Origin: Stichopus chloronotus
Taxonomy: Eukaryota; Echinodermata; Holothuroidea; Aspidochirotida; Stichopodidae
Assembly (NCBI GenBank): GCA_021234535.1
Contig: CM037843.1
Span: 5,970,820 to 6,034,819, forward strand
Reading direction: 5' to 3'
DNA length: 64,000 bases
Part shown: positions 10,701-22,030 of the stretch, piece by piece
Layout: each line of letters opens with the position of its first letter
Numbering within the stretch: the first letter of the stretch is position 1
The notes under the pieces: model-generated
The model's input: only the letters and a program-made list of their open reading frames with translations
What the model was told of the DNA's origin: nothing
The model's database searches: none
Translations under genes and position numbers: made by a program

Positions 10701-13197
10701 TCTTGTGAACACTCTAGCTTTTGAAGGGAAAGTGCAAGGTGGGTCAAAGTTGGTGTGTTAATAGAATATATGAAGACCTCGCTGGGATTGTTTCGGTGAA
10801 GGTCAAAGGTCATCTGAGGTCACCAGTAGGCAGAATGTGTACAACCTATGTTTGCAGTATCTCAGAAACGGCAAGTTGCATCATTTTCAAACTTGGGTGG
10901 TATGTACTGCCCTGTAAGTAAGTGAGATTGTGAGGGTATTCTTGTAGGTCAAAGGTCATCTGGGGTCATCAGAAGTCATAATGTGAAAAGCTTGTGAACG
11001 CTATCTTTTGAAGGGAATGTGCAAGAGAGTCCAAAAGTCAGTGTGTGGGGAGGACATTTAAAGATCTTGACTGGGATTGATTTTGGTGGATGCCAAAGGT
11101 CACCAGAGGTCATCTGCAGACAGTCTATAGACAAAACATGTTTGCAGTACCTCATGAACTGCACATTGCACAAACTTTGACCTTCGAGGGTATGTAGGAC
11201 TTTCTAAGTAAATAAGGTGAGGGTGTGTCTTGTGATCAGAGGTCATGTGGGGTCATCAGAGGTCGTAACATGAAAAAAACTTGTAAACACACTATTTACA
11301 AAGGAGGAGATACTGGTTTAAGTTTTGATGTGGGTCAAAGGTCATCTGAGGTCCTTGGGTACAAAGTGTTAAGACCTTTGCTGATGTTTCTCTCCTTCTG
11401 TCTTTTCCTATGGGTGGAAGGTATTTGAGCTCCCTTCCAAGCAAAGACTAGCAATGCTTGCACATTTAGGAAGTTCCAATTTGAAAACTTTTACCTGTCA
11501 GTTAGGTAATACAGTGTAGTTGCTCTACTAATTTCACAAGTCTTTGACATATAATGATGAAACTACATCTATGGATCTTCAGCTGGCATCATGCTGGTTT
11601 CTGATAAAACACTGTATGTCTGAAAGCATCAGTAAAGTATCTAAAAGCCCAATTGGGTTAAGCTCAGCAGGTACAATACACCTTTGAGTTTCTATTTAGT
11701 CCCCAATTCAGCTGTACAGTATTTGGTATCATGCTTCTTTTATTTATTACTCTTGTTTTGACAGTTAAAAGTGCTCACTTAGTTTTCAAAGCCATAATTG
11801 GCTTTTAATTCCATCTGAGACATTTCTTTGGTCTGAAAATGGTGATTGACCAATGACCTCTGTGGAAAATGGGAGAAAGGTTGACCCTTATCTTTCCCAG
11901 AGGAATCATTATCTGAGATACAGGCTCTTTCTGTCATCAAACAATGTAGAATAGATTGTGTTTTCTGAAGTGGAGACAGTTGCACTTGGAAGATTTCTGT
12001 TAGGGAAAAGTCTTATTGTGCAATTGAGAAAAATAAGTTATTACTTGGTAATATGATGGGGTAGATGGAGGAATTTATGTAGTTTATATAATTGGCCGTC
12101 ATTTCAACTGTCATATGAGTATATCTCTTGTTCCTGGGAAATTTGTAGTGTACCTAGGCTACCACTGTGCAGGCTGGAGAATTCTTGGCCACCAGTGTTA
12201 TGTTACATTACATGCATACAGCAGGTATTGGAAAATGGTGTGCAGTATTAATGGCATCATCTGGTATATCCTGTGGTTACTACAGTAAACTGCAACTTGA
12301 AAAAAAATTAATGGAAGTGCATGTATTAGTGGCAAGGAATCACTAAGCCTCTTGGCTTTCTTGTTGTATATTTAGAGGTCTAAACAGAGGTCAGAGGTCT
12401 GTAGTGAGAGTTCTACTTTCTCACATTTTTAATCTATACCGAAAGTGGAAAAACAGATACCAGAATGCAGCCTATTTACGTCCAGTCTTTGAACCTCTAT
12501 TTGGAGTCGTAACGAGTCACCCAATTTTTGCAGTCGAGCCGAGTCGCTTACTACTTTTAACGTGACCGGAGTTGAGTGAATTACCAGAGTCATTGTACTT
12601 TCTCTATGAGGAAAATCATGTACAGTTCCTTGAATCTTTTCCTTTTGAAAATTGTTGACTTAAGTCTTGACTTGTTGCAACTCTGTAGTTTGTGTACTTG
12701 GCAAAGACTTCTGCATAATCTGTGAGAGCCTTATTTAAAAAGAAAAAAAAAATCACAAAAAACTTTCACAGCTGTCTAGTTATCTTTTCAGTGTGAACTG
12801 ATTTTCATTTTGGACCACCAAGAGCTCATCTTAGACAGGTCCAAATGTCCTCCCTTTAATTTCATAAGGAGGAGTCTGCTGTAAGATAAAGGAGTTACAA
12901 ATTTCCCTTCTTACCTCCTTGCTAGAAACCTCTGCCTTACGTTAAAGGAAAGAGTAACTGTCAAAGCCTTACTATTATTTTTTGTTTTTTACAAAATGGT
13001 GATTTGAATCGACTTTGGTTTGTTTTACATGTTTTATCATCGCTACCTTTCCAAATGAGTTTTACCACATTCTTCCATCTGTCAATTCCAGGTATTCCAT
13101 GATCGTCGAAGACGGTGTCGTGACCAAACTGAACGTCGAACCAGACGGAACCGGTCTCACATGCAGTCTATCGACGGAGCTGTTGAAGCAGCTATAA
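4665..13197 (+). CDS. PRDX5: Peroxiredoxin-5 gene, five coding exons, 5' exon missing
   Basis: The encoded protein is an atypical 2-Cys peroxiredoxin that reduces hydrogen peroxide, alkyl hydroperoxides and peroxynitrite with thioredoxin; in animals the family acts in mitochondria, peroxisomes and cytosol. The coding exons are 4665-4799, 6062-6193, 7398-7436, 9916-9971 and 13092-13197. All junctions have AG/GT and stay in frame, giving 155 residues plus TAA. It begins VGDKLPSVEL and has the peroxidatic-cysteine motif PGAFTPGCSKTH at about residue 43, ACVSVND around residue 67, and the resolving-cysteine motif EPDGTGLTCS near the C-terminus. The human protein has about 162 residues after the presequence, so only the first exon (presequence plus a few residues) is absent. 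It is probably upstream, perhaps outside the window. The C-terminus is KQL, where the human protein ends SQL. The CC pair in the third exon replaces the human PT of ADPTGAF. The gene assignment is near certain and the 5' end is open. Confidence 0.95.
4800..6061 (+). other. PRDX5 intron with short tandem repeat
   Basis: A G run lies at about 5041-5052, and three imperfect 24-26 bp units rich in gatgttgctatgatg lie at 5529-5600. The antisense 104-codon frame across these units is repeat-driven. Confidence 0.6.
6062..6193 (+). CDS. PRDX5: PRDX5 coding exon (THLPGF to KAEGK)
   Basis: This exon of 44 codons, phase 0 at both ends, has acceptor ctgcag and donor AAA|gtaaga. It continues the thioredoxin-fold domain through THLPGF, an ACVSVND strand matching human ACLSVND, and a W-containing helix ending KAEGK. 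The cysteine in ACVSVND corresponds to the third, non-catalytic human cysteine. Confidence 0.93.
6194..7397 (+). other. PRDX5 intron, no recognised element
   Basis: A/T-rich, with no repeat structure recognised. Confidence 0.5.
7398..7436 (+). CDS. PRDX5: PRDX5 39-bp microexon (IRMLADTCCEFTK)
   Basis: This exon is only 13 codons, phase 0 at both ends, with acceptor aatttag and donor AAAG|gtga. It aligns with human VRLLADPTGAFGK. The sequence reads LADTCCEF, so two adjacent cysteines stand where the human protein has none. The short size, family match and in-frame joins support it as a real exon. Confidence 0.9.
7437..9915 (+). other. PRDX5 intron, no recognised element
   Basis: Contains homopolymer runs near 8286-8302 and a stretch at 7690-8020 of repeated aaaacct/aaccttg words. 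Antisense frames such as the 113-codon one at 8701-9042 have no family resemblance. Confidence 0.5.
9916..9971 (+). CDS. PRDX5: PRDX5 coding exon (AVDLELDATPFLGN)
   Basis: This 56-bp exon has acceptor ttctttcag and donor AG|gtaaac, and ends two bases into an arginine codon. It encodes AVDLELDATPFLGNVRSK, matching the human stretch from TDLLLDD to GNRRLK. The following exon supplies the last base of the split Arg codon. Confidence 0.92.
10130..10520 (+). repeat. Degenerate minisatellite, gttgatgttgtg-like units
   Basis: About a dozen diverged copies of a roughly 27-30 bp unit resembling acagttgatgttgtgtttta occur in tandem or near-tandem. Clear ones start near 10170, 10210, 10330, 10395 and 10480. 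It lies in the last PRDX5 intron, immediately before the larger repeat at 10592. Confidence 0.55.
10592..12366 (+). mobile_element. Helentron/HINE-like element with DR1 tandem core
   Basis: The left end is ttttgattccttgcc, forming a perfect 11-bp hairpin (10597-10607 with 10615-10625), followed by a GT-rich microsatellite (10640-10695). Tandem units of about 145 bp follow, with AGGTCAAAGGTCA at 10800 and 10946 and variants near 11090, 11234 and 11333. Next comes a body shared with 1934-3059. The right end is ggcaaggaatcact plus a small hairpin AAGCC-TCTT-GGCTT (12345-12358). Subterminal inverted repeats, tandem core, microsatellite and end hairpin match the layout known for nonautonomous Helentrons (HINEs). 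There is no Rep/helicase frame. It lies in the last PRDX5 intron. Confidence 0.6.
13092..13197 (+). CDS. PRDX5: PRDX5 terminal coding exon with resolving cysteine and stop
   Basis: This exon follows acceptor attccag and starts with the base completing the split Arg. It encodes YSMIVEDGVVTKLNVEPD, then GTGLTCSLSTELLKQL and TAA. The EPDGTGLTCS block is a peroxiredoxin-5 hallmark and holds the resolving cysteine, which forms an intramolecular disulfide with the peroxidatic one. The C-terminal tripeptide is KQL rather than the SQL peroxisomal signal of the human protein. Confidence 0.95.
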
Positions 13198-14420
13198 GAG
13201 ATTCTGTGGCGGTGATGATGATTCAAGTATTTTGCTCAAAGTCGATTACCTTGCAAAACCTGGCTCAAATACCCTCTTCTTCTTTATTTATCATTTAACT
13301 TGAGCTTTATTTCCAATTGGCCTTCCATGTAGCCATTGATCTGGCATAATCAATGAGGAATTTGGTGAAATGAAATCCTGTATTAGATGCGTACCTTTAC
13401 TTTATACAGATCACTTTTGGGTATCTACGAGGTGTAACCATGTTAGATTTTCATGTAATTATTCATCACTCTAGAGACTGAAGTAGCCATTGTTTAGAAT
13501 CATGCCAGCAATGATTTCATGTGCTTATTTGTGTGGTACTTGGGAGTAGTATGGAAAAGGCATCACAAGCATGCATCCAATAAGGAATCTGCCAAATGAA
13601 AAAAAAAACACCACTTGTTGTAAAAAAAAAAAGAGAAAAAAGTTTGTCAGAGTATGTTCTGGGTTGAGGGATGTTTCTGTCAATTGCTGTTATTCTTTGA
13701 TTAGGATTAGTCTTTAATGTAAAATTCACGTCATCTGTGAGAGGGAGGGCTCACTTTGGAACATTTTGATTGATATGTTCCCTGTTATTACCCCCATTAA
13801 AATGATGAAAGGGGATGCATTTATTTACATGGGGTGTACTTCCAGGCCTTTGGCGAGTTACAGTACCTAGATTCATGTGCAGAGAGAACTAAATGGGAAA
13901 TAGTTTACCCTCTCGTTCCCCCCGTTAGACTGGTTGAGTGATGCATTCAGGCCTTGAGTTTTGTATTTTCCAGGTGTGCTACAAATCACTCTACTCAGGA
14001 AATTTAGGAGCATGGTAGATTCAATAGATTTACCTGTAATTTCCATTCTTTGCCAAAGTGTGCAAAACATTCATTGCACTTCTCACAGGAATGTGAGGCG
14101 AGCGGCGGTGTGTGATCGTATTTGTGTGGCTCAAAATTCGAGGCATGTGCTTTCATCTTGTCAGAGATGTGTCCCTGATTGAGTTGTAGTGCCTATTTTC
14201 ATGACCAGATACTACCAAAGGTGAACTGATCTATTCTTACCACTGATATTCATTTACAGTGCCATGATGGTGGCAGGGCAAAGTACTCTTTTAATAAAAG
14301 TTTGCAAAGATTGATTGATATAGAAATTTTAATATAATTTGCCACGTAATTTATTCCAAATTTTTTTGCGATTGAAATATTCAAGTTTGCGACTGATGTG
14401 TGCGATGATGCCTTAATAAA
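13198..14420 (+). other. PRDX5: Probable PRDX5 3' UTR with candidate poly(A) signals
   Basis: There is no coding frame after the stop at 13195-13197. The first AATAAA hexamers on the plus strand are at 14293-14298 and 14415-14420. An ATTAAA lies near 13796. Which one is used cannot be told from sequence alone, so the UTR end is approximate. Confidence 0.4.
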
Positions 14421-16160
14421 AGATTTGCAGAAATATGAAGAACTTGGTTTGTGTGTCCTTGTGTCCTCAGTACCGTATCTTGTAAGCTGAGTAAGTTTCA
14501 ACAGGAATAGTGACACGCAAATCTTGAATCAACCTTTCCATTTTACACAGAATGTAACTTACTGACCTGTCCAATTGAAAAGTTGGCCTATGCTGTCAAT
14601 AGTATCTTAACATACTGTTTGCCAGCTTAGTCCAACTTTTGTAAGAAAGACCAGACAATTGTCATTGTTCCTTCCATATTGTATAAAGTTCCCTTTGTTG
14701 TAAGTTCCCTACGTAAGTTCATATTTTATGTTCAGGTCTTTCCTTCCCTTTTGCACCATTAAAACAGCAGTTTTTAGTGTGGATAAAGACTGCAAAACTA
14801 TTCCACCAACATTTCCCTCAATCAATGGTTATCACACAATATTACACAAAATATCTTTTCAACTTGATAAGGGGTGCTGATGTTTTGTTTTTGAATCGAG
14901 AAAAGTGCTTCTGATTTGATGCATTTCTTCTGTCTATTTAATCCCGATGAATATACTTAAAACAAAGCAACTGCATAATGGTTCTCAATTGTAGTTACTA
15001 GGGACCATGCTAATAAATGCTTATCACACTGTTAAGTACTTAAAGTGCACAGACAAGTGTTACAGATCTTTGTAAGTATGTTGTAAAAAATATTTGATTC
15101 CCTATTGAACAAAGGTACACCAACACAATTAAAAAACGATTGGAGATTTGAAATTGACTATCAAATGTGGTATTTTGTGAAAAGAGTTATGTCACTATGC
15201 TTTATGAGATACGAATAGTACAAGTGTTCTTATTTGATAACCATAGGGTTTGCTTCAAATACACTCAGTCAAGTCAGGTCCTTGATGATGGTTAACTTTC
15301 GACGGTGGCACAAAATGTAAGGACCAATCAAATTATCGTTTATAAAAGAAGGTTAGGGGTTGGCCAATCACAATGATGCTTCAATAAAGGACATCTTTGT
15401 ATGGATCTGACAGCAGAAGTATCCTGTTGAATATACTGTACAGAAGGTGACAATAGCCTATACTTGCATTCTGTGCCACCATCATACTCTAAATGGGTCT
15501 AGAATGTTCCAGAGGGAAGTATGTCACAGTTGCCATATGGCCATACCAGCATAATGCCAACTGTAAATAGCTGCAGTCTGTAAACTCATACAGCAACATG
15601 TGGTTGTGTATTAGGCAGCCAGTATTTCTTGAAACGGATGTCTGTTTGGAATGAGAATATGTTTTTTTTTATACAACCCCCCCACCCTCAGTTCCAGTTA
15701 GCAAGAACCTTGCAGCCAATATCAGGGAAGGCTTTTTAAAGTACTAAATGAGGAATTTCCCCAAAGTATAAACTTACACGCAATTTTTTAACTGGAGCAA
15801 ATTAACCACCACCCCTGTAATAACCTGTCCAGTGCATATTGCAGCTGTACCACTTTCTACTGATACAACCGCGCGAGGGCTATTTCACTACCTTAACAAT
15901 GTGTCATGTATAATTAAATACACTACCCCCCTGCACTTTACCCATTTGCTCAATGTGGTTTGAAGGTGGTGGAGGATTCCCAAAGGGGCGACTAAGTCAG
16001 GTTAAAATTAAACTGGGGAATTCGCGTAAGAGGTGAACTGTCCAATCTGAGACTTAAAAAAAATAGTTAACTGGTGCACCGGATATTGTGACTGTAAAGA
16101 AAAACATATAGAAAAAAAATAAGCATACAATTGCCATGGAATTCTTTCTTCAACTAACTT
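14421..16160. other. Intergenic stretch downstream of PRDX5
   Basis: Nothing recognised. A/T-rich, with short T and C runs near 15660-15690. Confidence 0.5.
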
Positions 16161-16420
16161 GAACTTTTTTCAAATTATTTTATAGCGATAAATTTCCAAG
16201 AAAATACCGCCAGTATCATTTCCTGGACGGTTTACTTGCGACACCTGGCCCCGAATTCTGGCAATATAGGGGACACTTTTATCCAAAACTTTTCTTGCAG
16301 CCTCCGAGCTAACGTACAGTGGTGCTCCGCGTAGGAAGACTTCTCACTGAAGTTCTCGGCCCCACCCAGTCCAAAATACTAGTCGAGCCATTTTACTTGA
16401 GGCCGACTGTATTATTTCCG
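16160..16420. promoter_or_regulatory. CpG-enriched patch, possible promoter or first exon
   Basis: A cluster of CpGs (for example ctccgcgtagg, gtcgagcc and ggccgactg) lies between PRDX5 and a repeat block. A plus-strand ATG frame at 16533 reads MAETIVGMLLLSWFTM, with a GTAG|gtatgc sequence that could act as a donor. No downstream exon was recognised, so this is only a candidate. Confidence 0.2.
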
Positions 16421-16596
16421 TATCACACTGTAACTTTATTGAAAAGGATCCACCATGATTGCTTCTTACTGAGTTCGCCCCCCCCCCCTTACTCATGTGC
16501 CCATCTTCCTCCACCCCATAAAATCAATATCATGGCTGAAACCATAGTAGGTATGCTTTTACTTTCGTGGTTTACCATGTGAATAACATCAAAGCG

Positions 16597-19500
16597 AGCT
16601 GTAAGTGATTTATGATGTCTTCCCTTTGCTTACAGGGAAAGTCAAAACCTGGAGAAAGGTTACTTACGTAGTTGTTTTTTTCCTTTCAGGAAATGTGTGT
16701 CATATCGAATGATTATATTATGTCTACCTACTGCATCCGTAGAGACATCGTTTTTCGTTTTTTTTTTGCGCAAATTTGCACTTTTGTCACCTTCAGTATC
16801 GAAACATTGAGATGAAATATTGCAATCCCTGTACAAACAGAATAACCTAACGAAGAGTGATATTAGTGTAGCTTTCATATCTATTCCTCAGAGGAAGAAA
16901 TTTTAGAATAGATTTTCCGCACATTTTCACGGTAGGACCCCCTGTTCAAAGTCAGTTAAGATCTATAACATTAGGTCCAGTATACGGCCATTTCGGTCTC
17001 CATAACGACCCCTTTCCACACGGTCTTAAACCGAGGGAATTTTCTACGGAATCTTCTAATAAACTACTTTGTACTGTCAGTGATTTTTATCCCCCCTTTT
17101 ACTGAGTTCGTCATAATGGCCATTTGGGTCGGTTGAGAAAATAATAAATGTTGAAAATAATGACTATATCATAACATACGAAACATGCTTCTGATCTTTC
17201 TTTTCATAACTGGAAATGCCCTCCCTCCTGGGGACTAACTCTACACAACCCCCTCCCCCACCCACCTCCAGTCCACCTCATGTTTATAAGAAACTTGTTG
17301 CTCAAAGGGACACACTGAGTTGTTATTAAATTCATTTATGAGTATTTTGAATGGTACAGCCACACGATAAATAATAAAAATAATAATTGTGTAAGTAATT
17401 GATAATTACAATTAGCATACTTTGTCAACTTTCACATCCATTGTTATGAACAATGTCTTGTGTGAATTTTTTTTTACCCTGGCATGTGTTGGGATGTGTG
17501 GAGTTGAATACATGTGGTAATGTGAAAAAGTGTTTGGTCACGGATTTTTAATAAAAACAAACAAACAGTTAACTATTCACTCGCATAATGTTCGTTCGTA
17601 TGTGACACATTCGGATTCTCTTGGGTTGACCATTTGCCACAAGAACGGTGAAGGAAACTTGTCAAGTATAAGGGCAAAATTAAATGAATTCACAAAACAA
17701 ATGAATGAGCCCCTTCAACAAAGTACATTTCAATCAATGTGCCTACATGTTGTGTTCGTGAGGATAACCTTGTTTAGATGATACACATAAAACCGATTAA
17801 TGAAACTTAGTCTTGTCCTCTTCCTCTCATTTAGTGTATTTTAGAAAGCTTTGCAGGCGACGGTTAAAATCACCAAAGAACAAAATGAAGCCACTGAGTC
17901 ACGTAATGCTTCAGTTAAACCTCTCTTACTGTTAAGTCTTTTGATCATATGTCTTTATAATTTCTGAGACTTTAAAATTGAATAAAACAATTTTAATAAA
18001 CATGACTATTTTAAAGGAAGCATTATTGTAAGTTTCGACCATTAGAAAGATATTGGAATAACCCTTCATCGACTGAAGTCTCCCCAATATATGCTCTGAT
18101 ATCACCAAAGTGAACCATTACTGATTTATGGTATGTCTTCCCTTTGCTTACAGCGAAAGTCAAAACCTGGGAAAAGTTAGTTACGTAGTCGTTTTTTTTT
18201 TTTTCAGGACATGTGTGCCATATCGAATGACTACATCATGTCTACCTACGGCATCCGTAGAGACATCGTTTTTTTGCCGAAATTTGCACTTTTGTCACTT
18301 ACAGTAACGACACATTGAGATGAAATATTGCAATCCCTGTATAAACAGAATAACCTAACGAAGAATGAGATTAGTATAGCTTTCATATCTGTTCATCGAA
18401 GGAAGAAATTTCAGCATAGATTTTCCGCACATTTTCACGGTAGAACCCTCTGTTCAAAGTCAATTAAGATCTATAACATTAGGTCCAGTAAACGGCCATT
18501 TCGGTCTCCAAACACGACGTTTCACGGTTTAACATTTACCCAGGTTTTGACTTTCGCTGTAAGCAAAGGGAAGACATATCATAAATCACTAAGAGTTCAC
18601 TTTGATAATATCAGAGCATATATTTGGGGGATATTTTTTAATTTCATGGATAAAAGGTTATTCCAATATCCTTCTAATAATCGATACTTACAATAATGCT
18701 TCCCTTCAAAAAAGTCATGTTTGTTAAAATTGTTTTATTCGATTTTAAAATATCAGAAATTTAAAGACGTATGATCAAAAGAGTCAACAGTAAGAGAAGT
18801 TTAACTGAAGCATTACGTGACTCAGTTGCTTCATTTTGTTCTTTGGTAATTTTAACCGTCGCCTGCAAAGCTTATAGAATTAATCCTCGGGAGGGAGTGC
18901 ATTTCCGGTTGTAAAAGAGAGATCAGAAGTATGTTTCGCATGTTATGATATAGTCATTACATTCAGCTTTTGTTATTTTCTCAACTGTCTTGGAATGCAC
19001 TGTCCTACCTGTGATATAACGAAACTTAATGTGATATTCCGTCAGGCCGACCATTGAAAATAGTATTTTAGTATCTTGATTAGATTATATTTAAAGATAT
19101 CAAAATGTAGTAAGATGATATACATTAAAATGAGAATATCTACACGTCTACTAACAAGTCCATAAAAGGGTAAGTCACTGAAGAACATAGTAGCGGTGCA
19201 TATAAGACATGTATTGTGAGTAGAAATGAGTTTCAGCTGTGTGAGATAACCGGTTGGAGACCCAAATGGCCTTTAAGACGAAGTCAGTAAAAGGGTGATA
19301 GAAATCACCGTAGTACAAAGTAGTAGTCCATTAGAAGATCCCGTAGAAAATTCCCTCTGTTTAAGATGGTGAAAAGGGACTTTTTGGAGACCGAAATCGC
19401 CGTATACTGGACCTAATGTTATAGATCTTAACTGACTTTGAACAGAGGGTCCTACCGTGAAAATGTGCGGAAAATCTATGCTGAAATTTCTTCCTTTGAT

Positions 19501-20700
19501 GAATAGATATGAAAGCTATACTAATCTCATTTTTCGTCAGGTTATTCTGTTTATACAGGGATTGCAATATTTCATCTGAATGTTTGGTTAATGTAAGTGA
19601 CAAAATTACAAATTTCGGCAAAAAACGATGTCTCTACGGATACTGTGGGTAGACATAATGTAGTCATTCGATATGACACACATTCCCTGAAAAAAACAAA
19701 ACAAAAAACGACTACGTAACTAACTTTTCCACAGGTTTTGACTTTCGACATGTACTGTAAATAGAAGTAAATTTCAGCTGTGTGAGCTGCTTTTGGAGAC
19801 CCAAATGCATGACTCGGCATATATGCGTCATATCTCGTAGTTGACCGTAAATCAACACTAAGACAGAACAAGGGGATAGAAATCACTGCAGTTCATACTA
19901 GTAGCACATTGAAGGGTACCATAGAAAATGCCCTCATTTTTTGAAGTGTGTGAAATGGACTCCTTTTTTCTTTTTCTTTTCTTGTTTTGAGAACCGGAAA
20001 GCCATATATTGGGCCTAATGTTACAACAGTCTTAATTGACTTTGAACACAGGGTCCTTCCTTGAAAATACAGGAATCTATGCTGATAATTTATCATTCCC
20101 ATGGACTGATGAACAAGCAACATTCATATTACTCGTCATTTGGTTATTCTATTAATTTAGTTACTGGAAGTTTCATTTGAATATTCACACGAAAGTGCGA
20201 GCCTACGGATGCCGTAGGTATCCATAAATTAGTCATTCGAAATGTCATCCCATACGTCTTTCAAAACCCAGGAAGACTTTCTGAAAAAAAAAAAAAAAAA
20301 CGACTTTGCTTTTCAGGCTTTGACTTTTCTATAAAGATGCAAGAGAAATTATTTCAATCTGGTCCAGATTTTTTTTTTTTATATATCAGAGGATATTTGG
20401 GAGATATTTTCTCGTACGTGATCGACGAGAGGTTTATTCCAATATTAAACTAAGGCTTACTCAGGATGAAGAGTATGTTTATTAAAATTGTTATGTTTTC
20501 TGTTAAAATTGTGTTTTATTTGCTATTTATTTAACTATTATTAAAACTATGTTTTTTTCCTCATTTTCAAAGTATTGGAAACTGTGGAGGCATATAAGAA
20601 GAGAATTATGCAAATTTTGTGAAACTGAAACGCTACGCGATTCAGTACATGACCTCATTTTGTTCTTTGTTATATTTCAGCACTCAGAAACGCTTGTTAA
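16597..20700. repeat. Nested inverted duplications of one repeat unit (four or more copies)
   Basis: A unit X, marked by ccgtagagacatcg, cctaacgaagaatgag and ggtccagtatacggc, occurs forward at about 16640-17240 and 18171-18539 and inverted at about 19230-19745 and 19760-20335. A second unit Y (tttgcaggcgacggttaaaa to the ccctttgcttacag border) occurs forward at 17848-18170 and inverted at 18540-18873. A diverged inverted Y follows X at about 20340-20700. Segment 18888-18985 is the inverted tail of the first X. Small frames inside the copies look alike only because the copies are near-identical. Confidence 0.75.
17848..18873. repeat. Large hairpin: 0.33-kb inverted arms around a 0.37-kb spacer
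   Basis: The left arm 17848-18170 and the right arm 18540-18873 are reverse complements at high identity. For example, cccttt-gcttacag and cgaaagtcaaaacctgg at 18140-18170 pair with the start of the right arm at 18540-18565, and the gcaggcgacgg end pairs with ccgtcgcctgc near 18856-18866. The spacer is one X unit. Confidence 0.8.
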
Positions 20701-20989
20701 AATACTGCAACACGTTTACTGATGGAGAGAAAAAACGACGAAGCTAACTTTTATAATTTTAACTAAAATGCATCATCCGAATAATTCCACCCTACAATAT
20801 GTGTACGCATCGACAAAAATGTTTATTGTTGAGCAATATCCGATACTAACGACAGGAAAGTCAAATGGATTCATGATTCCTTGCTAATATTTATGAAGAT
20901 AGCTTGCATACAAACGAGGCGATGTGAGCCCATCTCATTATCATAATCAACCAATGATCTCGTTGTAAACTTGGTTCCAGCTACAAACA

Positions 20990-22030
20990 TTTCTTCTGAT
21001 GTGTTCCTGAAAATGTTTCAAGAGGTTAATCTCTAGAAACCTCAAATGACATTTCACCTAAATGAAAAACAAATGGGATCATCTACTGCTAATCGAAGCC
21101 CCACACACCAAGTTGTAAGTCCCAGCAACTTCCCGTTCTTGCAGGGTTTTCAAACTATGACTTCAGCGGACCCCAGGTGAACTTCATAAGCAACAATACA
21201 AATTACTTACCCATTAAGAGCCACCGTACTGATATCTTAGGTGTGACGTAAGTTCCGGCAGCCATCACAAGTGTAAGATTTTAGACTTACATGACCACAA
21301 ATGACCTTTGATCTCAATAAACACATTAGGGATCATTTACACAACACTACGCTAGCGTCTAAACGCCATTGCGAATAGGACTGGATTGCGGCATTACAAA
21401 GGCATTTGAGTACCGTTGGTTTACAAAAGAATTTGTTACTTGAAACCCTATTTCAGCAGACCACCAACTATCATTCAAGTAAAAGAACTTTCTGTTTCAA
21501 ACTAGGAATAAAACAATCCTGTCGAATTTGGTATAGTTTTGTGAGATAATTGTCGATAAATTTTCAAATTTCTAGTAAAGACTTTTTTCTAATTCTAATC
21601 GTATTAGCACAGGTTGCTGGTGTTTGCCTTTGTTATAGGCAATGCCAAGTTGTTGCTCCCTAGAGTAAGGTGATTTTTCGGTCTCAATCATACTTACTTA
21701 TTTTCATTCTTCAATTTAAGCATATTGATATTTTTACCTCTTGTTCTTTGAATTGCAACAAAATAAATCTTAACTTATTGGACAATCTAAGCATCAAAAT
21801 TTGGGTTCCAGCAACTGTCCATCCTTGAGATACTGTCCTTACAAGGTCTTCAAACTATAACTGCTGGTGTCCTCAAATGACCTTTGACCTCTCTAAAAAA
21901 TAAAAGGCAGTCATCAACTCAAACTGGTCAATCTACACACCAACTTTTGAAGTTAAAGCAATCTTTGCATTTGGAGATACTGTACCTTGTTTACAAGAAA
22001 AGGTGTAACATACCCACACAACATATATTT
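20990..22030. repeat. Diverged DR1-type tandem repeat
   Basis: This relic has the same unit as the arrays at 31-34 kb. Phrases such as catctactgc, gggttttcaaactatgac and a perfect TGACCTTTGACCT at 21878-21890 recur. Weaker sites lie near 21045 and 21305. The right end trails into cacacaaca. No palindromic ends survive. Confidence 0.55.

Noticed and set aside
18328..18696. 122-codon plus frame and a similar 86-codon minus frame at 19361-19621
   Set aside because: They are the same repeat unit in opposite orientation. DNA identity alone explains the similarity, a third copy (about 16830-17000) has a stop codon (CAG to TAG), and no domain is recognisable.
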